Shown here: piece by piece, positions 57,905-64,000 of the stretch | Numbering within the stretch: the stretch's first letter is position 1 | How the letters are laid out: each line of letters begins with the position of its first letter | Assembly: GCA_025917655.1 (NCBI GenBank) | Contig: CP084608.1 | Coordinates: 2,170,001-2,234,000 of the forward strand | DNA length: 64,000 nucleotides | Direction of reading: 5' to 3' | Origin: Chlorella sorokiniana | Lineage: Eukaryota; Chlorophyta; Trebouxiophyceae; Chlorellales; Chlorellaceae | Position numbers and translations under genes: made by a program | Notes under the pieces: generated by a model | The model's input: only the letters and a program-made list of their open reading frames with translations | The model's database searches: none | Told to the model about the DNA's origin: nothing

Positions 57905-58242
57905 GCGCACGCCAGGTGCCGGCCCTGGCCCGTTTTCATCGCCGCTACTGAATTTCGTTGTGGGTCGGGCCACCTGCTATTTCCCCACCCATGCAAGCAC
58001 AGAACTTCAACAATTGTCACTTCCAGCTTTGACGAGGCTCGGTCCCTGCTTTTCCTAAGCGCTCCATCCTCATCCTCCACTTTCCAGAGCAGCCATAACC
58101 GTTCCTGCGCCCTTTACGATCCCTACTAATCTGCTGGCTTGCCAAGCGTGTACCCAAATGACCCCCACACGTGCACTATGTCTGTGCATGCCGTCTCACG
58201 GCCCCCGTATGCCGTACACATACCCTTAGCGAATGCCCCGCG

Positions 58243-58247
58243 TGTAA
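58243..58247 (+). terminator. TGTAA poly(A) signal of coiled-coil gene
   Basis: First TGTAA after the putative stop (about 340 bases). It lies in an A+T-richer stretch (57905-58524) with no gene of its own, which also holds the promoter of the next gene. Confidence 0.4.
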
Positions 58248-58524
58248 ACCGTTTCGACACCGGTGCATGTACACATGCCAGAGGTAATGTGTGAGAACAG
58301 TGTCTGGAGGAGAGACACGGGCGATGAGGAGGTGTGGTGCACGTGATGCAGCATGCAGAATACTCCCCGCCAGAGTGCCGCTGGTCCGGGCCGGCGGGTT
58401 GGAAAGTGATCGCGCCCTGAAGCCTGCCGATCGATGTCAGCTTTGGCCGCATCACTGGTGTCTTGTCGCCAACTGCAATGCGTGGTTGTCAGCTAGGCAG
58501 GCGCTCGTTGCGCTGATACCAACT

Positions 58525-61500
58525 ATGTGGATCACACCTTGGGCGCTTCTGCTCGCCCTTGCTTGGTCAGCAAGCCTCGGAGGCGCCGTTTCAAGACCTG
58601 AACCGTCGAACTGGCGGAGCGGCGCAGTGAGACCTGGCAGCGGCAGCAGCACCGTCCACCGCCGCTCTTTGCTCCAGGCTGATGCAGCAGCGGGCACGGC
58701 AGCTGCAGGTGGCACCACAGGTAACAGCGAGGCAGGCGGGCGTTGCCCACAGCTGAGCAAAGAGCTCTTGCAGCAGAATGCAAAGGAGGGCACTGTGATG
58801 CTGGCTGTGGTGAGTGTGCTGTTCCCGCCTGTGCATGTTGACTGCAGTGCATGGCCTGTCTAACAGCTGACACCTCTGGGCTATGCATGGCGAAAGCAAC
58901 ACTTGGTGGCCGCAACTTCTGGTTGCTGAGGAAGCTGGAACGATCCTGGCCGCTGCGCTCGCCACCCTCCTCCACCCATCCACCCATTCAGGCGAACCAG
59001 CATCAGTGGGACTTCGCAGAAAACTGGATGCAGCACGTGGCCAATGCGGGCATAACTTACGCTGTGGTGGCTGCATCGGACGCCTCCACTTCCCGCCGCC
59101 TGGCAGCGTTGGGGCAGCCGTGCTTCGAGTGGATTGACGACGAGATCCCGGGGCTGGGCCTGAACTGGGGGAGGAGGGATGGCGGCGCATGACCTGGTCC
59201 AAGGTGGGCACAGCATGGCACAGCATGGCACAGCGTGCGATGAGCAGGCGGCAGCGAGCGTGGCAGCGGCAGCTGCGCGCTCGCCAGCGCCCTTTGGCTT
59301 GCCTTGCAAGCGAAGCTGCGCCTGCGCCCAGCGGGGGCCAACAAGGGTTCCTTCTCTGCCAACGGCTTCCCAGCGGCATCCCGACGAACGACACTGCAGG
59401 TTTTCATAGTGGATGCGGTTGTTGACTGGGGCTTCAACTTGGTGGTGTCGGATGTGGATGTGGCTTGGTTCAGGGACCCGCTGCCCCTCTTTGCCAAGCA
59501 CCCACATGCAGGCATGTGGCGCTCTCATGCACTCTTTCTCGCTGTGTTTGTTGCCCCTGCATGCTCTGCGTGGGGCGCATGCTGCTGCTCCGGCAAGCAG
59601 CGCCAGGCAGGCGCCCTGCCTGTCCCTGCCGTGCCGCCCAGCTGCCCGCCCGCCTGCTCCTGCCCCCATCACCCTGCCCTCCCGGCTCTGTCATGCTGCA
59701 GACCTGCTGTTCAGCGAGGACGGCGTGTGGTCGGAAAACCCGCCCGGCGACGACGGGCTGGAGCTGAACGGCGGCATCTTCCACGACTTCAACACGGGTG
59801 GGGTGGGGGAGGGAAGCCATGGCGAAGCTGGCGGTACCGCTGGCGTGCGACGGCCGTCGGCTGGGCCAGACCACCCTGCTCCGTTTGTGTGCTGAAGCCC
59901 GCACCCCTGCCTGGCCATGGATGCTGCGCTGCTCACCGCATCCCACATTGCGCCGCAGGCGTGTACCTCCTGCGGTACAGCAACCGTACCGCGGCTTGGA
60001 CCCACGCCTGGCGAGCCTTCTTCCCGACTGCACCATGCACGACCAGCACTGCGCGTACGAGCTGATGCGCAAGGCCACGCCCGCCGCGCAGCGCCACCCG
60101 CAGGACCCCCGCCTGCAGGGTGGCTGGGACGGGCAGCTGTGGCTGGGCATTGTGCCCTCCAGGTGCGTCGCAGCGTCGCGCAGAGCGAGCATGCAGCGCC
60201 GCCGCCCGGCTAAGAGTCCGCCACCTCGACTGTATCCCTGCCCGCCCTGTTGGGCTTTGAGCCCCCTTGGAGTGGTCACCGAGGCTCCGTAGCGCACGCC
60301 GAACGTGCCAAGTTGCACGGCTGTTTCCATCCCATTGCCCCCCCCGCCGTCGCCGCCCGTTCCACCTGCTTGTTGCAGCATCTTCCAGAGCGCTCACTCC
60401 GCCTTCCTCCAGCGGCTGCACGAGGTGCGCCACAGCAGCTTGCCGCTCCGGTCTGCCTGCCGTGGCAGCGAGCGTGTGCCCCCTTGATGGCCTGCCTCGC
60501 CCTTTGCGCGCTGCGCTTTGACAGCGGTCACAACTGCCGCAGACCGTCGCCAGCCGTTTTATCACCTTTCAAGGTCCGCCAACCTTTGCCCTGGTTCCCT
60601 GCCTCTTTTCCTGCTCCGCAGGTCAAGGGCGTGGAGCGATACGCAGTGCACCTCACCTGGACGTACAACGGTGCGGCGGGCAGCGGGCGCGGCTGCGGGA
60701 CATGGGCCTCTGGCACGACCCGCCAGAGTACTATGCCGGCCCCTCCTTCGTTACTGTGGATCTAGACCTGCCAGAGGTGAAGGTTCTGTGTGTTGGGTGG
60801 CTTCTTTTTGCAGCTGCTGCGAGGGTTGTGTTCTTTGTTCTAGCCGGATTGTTGCCTTCGTCCGTCCCTTGACTTTGCGGGTGATAAAGGCCCAGCTGCC
60901 CCTGTTTTACTGCCCAAAGCTGCTGTCCACTGCAGTCTCAGCGGCGCGGCATGAGTGATTGCCCCGGAAGCTCCAGTGGTTCCTCCGAGAGCCTGCAGCA
61001 GGCTGCAGGCACACGACAACACGCTGTTAACCCTGCGCCCGCTGCTTTCCCTTGCGCCTCCCGCCAACCTGCAGCCCCCGCCCACTTACAACGAGTGGAA
61101 CGAGAACGAGGACATGGTGGCTTTCTTCCTCGACACAGTACAGGCGCAGGTGAGGCCCCCCGTGGGCTGAAGCAGCGGCAGCGCAGTGCGCGTGTGCACA
61201 TACCATGCGTTTGAGCGTGAGCGTGCTTGGGTGGGTCCAGGGCTTGAAGCGGGCATGCGCTGCTGTTGGCCCCAGCCGTGAGCAACGACACAACCAGAAC
61301 TGGAGCTGCCAGCTTGGGCGCCGCACGCGGCGCGGGCGGGGTGTCGCAAGCGCAGCAGGGAGGGTAGCACCCGACGTTGGCGGTCACTCCAACCCCTCCT
61401 GCCTGGTGTGGCGCAGCTGCAGCAGGCGTATGTGGGCCTCGCGTTGGCTGTGGCATCAGGGCGCGCATTCATCTTGCCGCAGGTGGGTGTGAGGCAATGG

Positions 61501-62944
61501 GGGTTCGGGTTGGGGTGGGGTGCACGTGGGGGTGGGCGGGGGACGGGACAGGCACGAGCAGGCAGGCTCAGGACGGGGGCAAGCCTGCGCGCTGCGACGG
61601 AAGACCGGGCGGCATTCCGCTGCTGCGTGCAGCCGAGTCGTCCTTTCATGAGCGGGTGGTGAGCCTTGCTTCCCTCTGCAGCGCCGCGCACCTCTGAGCT
61701 CAAGCTAGAGCCCCCCCCATCCCCCGCCTCCTTCTTTTACCCACAGTTCCAGTGCTACTGCGAGAAGCTGTGGTATGGTGTGGTGCGCTGTCGCGTGGTG
61801 GACGCACAGGCCATGCCCTTCCCGGTGCCCTGGTGGGTCCTGCCTGCCAGCCCGCAAAGCGACCGCCACAACCACAGCGCAGCCTGCACTCGTGCGCTGC
61901 ACCTGCTGCGTCGCTGCCTCCCGGCTGCCTCCCCCGCCCTGAACCACCGCTGTCGCCCCCCTTGTGTGCCGGTAGCCCCCAGGACTACCTGTTTGATCCC
62001 GCAAAGTACTCAGACGACCCTGGCAGCCACGGTACCGCGCTGGAAGTGCGGGAGGCATCCATGCTGGCCAACGAGCGCGCCCCCGCCCAGATCAAGGCGA
62101 GTTCCGCAGACTCCTCCTGCTTCGAAGGAGCAGTCCTCGGTCAGCGCTGCCTCCTTGGCCTGTGCACAGATGCAGCGGGTTTGGGGAACAGGGGCGTGTT
62201 GAGCGCAGTGCCAGCGGGGAGACTCCGGGCAGTAGCCGGGAACAGGCTTGCCGACTGCACTCCTTGTCTTGCTGTAGCTTTGTCTCATTCTGCTCCCGGC
62301 CCCTTTGGACGGACGAGCGCAGGACTCTGTGTTGATCATTCAGCCCTCCGCCTCCCTGGAGTGCGCTGCCTGCGTGGAGGAGGCGGCGGCGGCCGACGGC
62401 ACGCTGCTGCTGCGCGTGCCGCCCGCCCTGCGGGACGACGCGCTGCTGCCGCTGCTGGAGCCGTACAGCTCGTACCGCGTGTGGCGGCTGAGCCTGGCGG
62501 GCGTGGGGTCTGCGAGAAGAGCGTTTGGCGGCTTTGCCAGCCGCGAGGCTGCTAGCCAGCTGGACGCCAGGGTGGAGTGGATGACCACGGAGTTCTGCTG
62601 CAGGTGCGGCCCAAACCTGCTGCCACCTTTGCCAGCAAGAGACGCAGAGCCTGCGCTGGGGTCACCCCATGCACCGCGCTGGTCGGCAGCTGTACTGCAG
62701 CCGTATTGCGCCGCCCGCGTTTTGGCGCTGCACAGGCCCAGCCAGCGGCTTGCGCTACGGAGCGGCCAAGTGCTGGTGCGTCAGGCAGCGCCGGCCTCTT
62801 GGCTAGCGCCCCTCCCCTCAGCCCTTCTGCCTGTCTGTGTGTTCGTGTAGACGGGAAGAGGAGGCGCCGCGGTACCACAAGCAGGATGAGATTGTGGTGA
62901 AGCTGAGCATGACGCCAGAGTTCCGGTACAGCCAGCTGGCTTAG
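58525..62944 (+). CDS. XEG113: XEG113-like arabinosyltransferase, GT77 nucleotide-diphospho-sugar transferase
   Basis: Golgi type II membrane enzyme; in plants XEG113 adds arabinose to hydroxyproline-linked chains of extensins. ATG 58525 gives an anchor (MWITPWALLLALAWSASLGG) and a Ser/Gly stem. Catalytic domain: HQWDFAENWMQHVANAGITY, GWRRMTWSK, VFIVDAVVDWGFNLVVSDVD with the DxD motif (DVD) followed by VAWFRDPLP, DGLELNGGIFHDFNTG, VYLLRYSNRTAAWTHAW, DCTMHDQHCAYELMRKAT, VKGVERYAVHLTWTYNGAAG and MGLWHDPPEYYAGPSFVTVD. A second part resembles the family's C-terminal region: NENEDMVAFFLDTVQAQ, YVGLALAVASGRAFILPQ, FQCYCEKLWYGVVRCRV, DYLFDPAKYSDDP, KQDEIVVKLSMTPEFRYSQL, stop 62944. About 14 exons. 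Missing bases near 59172 and 60680. A short direct repeat (GGCACAGCAT) occurs in an intron at about 59205-59235. The acceptor in this alga is unknown. Confidence 0.8.
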
Positions 62945-63246
62945 CGGTGCCCGTCAATGCACTGCCGACGACGTGGCTGCATCACACTGCCGACGCTGCC
63001 ATATCGGTGCTGCAGCGGCACGCCATGCGCTCTAGGCCTCTGTTACTCATGCCCAATTGGAGGATTTCTTGCAAGGAGGATTTGCCAATAGAAACAGCAA
63101 ATCTATTTGATGACTAAAGAAATAATAAATAAAGTCTGGCAGATGGGCAATGAAATGGGTGGAGAGGAGCACACGAAGAAGAAGGTAATGAATGCATGTA
63201 CGAGTCAGTATCACAAGCAGGCCTGAGCCACGCATTTGGGTGCAAG

Positions 63247-64000
63247 TCACACTCTGCTGTCGCCCTCGTCGGCCTGATTGAGTTCTGCAGCCGCAGCCTG
63301 CGAGGGGCGTGACAGCTGCTGCTGCTGCTCTCGCTGCGGCTGCAGCGCCTGGCAGGGTTGCCTTCCCTCGCGCTCGTCCTGCCAATGCTCCTGCCGATGC
63401 TCCTGCTCCTGCTGCTGCTCCTGCTGCTGCGGCGCCTGCCTGGCAGCCCACCACTGGCTGACCGCGTATGCGGTGACGGCGGCCGCGGTGATGGCCACCC
63501 CGCGATCTGCACCCCGGTCTGGATGATGGTGGAGCCCAGGATGGGGGTGGAAAGCACGACGGAGAAGACGAGGCGCAGCCCGAAGAACATGGAGGCAGTG
63601 GGGCGCCCAGGCGCCACACGCACAGCTGCGGAGCAGAGGGGGAGGAAGAGTGTAAGCAAAGGTTGTGTGCACGTGCGCGCATGCGTGTGTCTGGTGCAAC
63701 CGAGCAGCGTGGGCAAGCCACTCGGCTGCGCGACCAGCTGCTGCCCCCGACTATGGAGCAGGCAAGGAGCAGGGGCGGCCCGCGGGATGGCACAAGCGGC
63801 GGCTGGCGCCTCTGCAGCTCCCGCGGCAAGCGGAGCAGGAGGGTGCGCGCGGAGCAGGAGGGTGTGCCCCACCTGCATGAAGACGCCGCTGCCCATGTAG
63901 GCAACAGTGGAGAGGCCCAGCAGGGCGGCCCAGTCGGCGGCGCTCCACCCCGCAAACTGGGCGCCCCAGGCTGTGCCGTCCACGGGCAGGGTGAGCGGCA
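63247..64000 (-). CDS. DMT-superfamily (EamA-like) transporter, C-terminal part
   Basis: The window ends inside this gene, so its start is missing. Visible exons: WSAADWAALLGLSTVAYMGS and GVFMQ ending near 63870, an intron, then VAPGRPTASMFFGLRLVFSV with VLSTPILGSTIIQTGVQIAG, and after a frame change VAITAAAVTAYAVSQWW. Helix-proline-helix spacing and the FxLRLVFSVLLSTPxLG-like block resemble the last helices of drug/metabolite transporters. The tail is Gln/Glu-rich (QQQEQQQEQEHRQ) and soluble, ending GDSRV at 63247. Substrate unknown; nearer families (nucleotide-sugar or WAT1-like) cannot be separated from this fragment. It is convergent with the GT77 gene. Confidence 0.55.

Overview
The window is nuclear DNA from a very GC-rich green alga. 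The best guess is a trebouxiophyte of the Chlorella type, an inference from four things: spliced genes whose short introns are mostly GT-AG with some GC-AG; the green-algal poly(A) motif TGTAA after several stop codons; plastid-type presequences; and plant/algal families such as an XEG113-like arabinosyltransferase, a C2/EF-hand phosphatidylserine decarboxylase and a PHT4-like anion transporter. I saw no rRNA, tRNA, CRISPR array, virus or intact transposon.

Layout. 0.1-3.0 kb (+): DNAJC16-like J-domain/thioredoxin-fold membrane protein. 3.8-5.1 kb (-): weak hypothetical gene. 5.6-15.9 kb (+): three tandem genes A, B and C with different N-terminal parts and one common C-terminal cassette; A is an SRA-YDG plus PHD-finger protein. 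A truncated copy of the 3' end of a phosphatidylserine decarboxylase gene (12.2-13.0 kb, -) lies between B and C. 16.2-21.7 kb (-): the full decarboxylase gene. 22.1-24.8 kb (-): unrecognised gene. 25.5-27.9 kb (+): PHT4/SLC17-type transporter. 29.2-31.2 kb (+): Elongator subunit ELP4. 31.5-32.8 kb (+): secreted fibronectin-III protein. 33.1-35.4 kb (-): exosome subunit RRP42, divergent from an RluA-type pseudouridine synthase (35.9-38.5 kb, +). 39.0-40.2 kb (-): unrecognised Cys/His protein. 41.6-57.9 kb (+): a giant coiled-coil gene of about 34 exons. 58.5-62.9 kb (+): GT77 arabinosyltransferase. 63.2 kb to the window end (-): partial DMT-type transporter.

The genes are mostly housekeeping functions (RNA processing, tRNA modification, lipid synthesis, transport, wall glycosylation) and form no pathway cluster. 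The unusual parts are the A-B-C cassette family with its linked segmental duplication, and the exon-modular coiled-coil gene.

Caveat: many exons read correctly only if one base is added in a G/C run, and nearly all resolved frame breaks have the same -1 sense. This looks like uncorrected sequence deletions rather than gene decay. Gene spans are first start to last stop and include introns.
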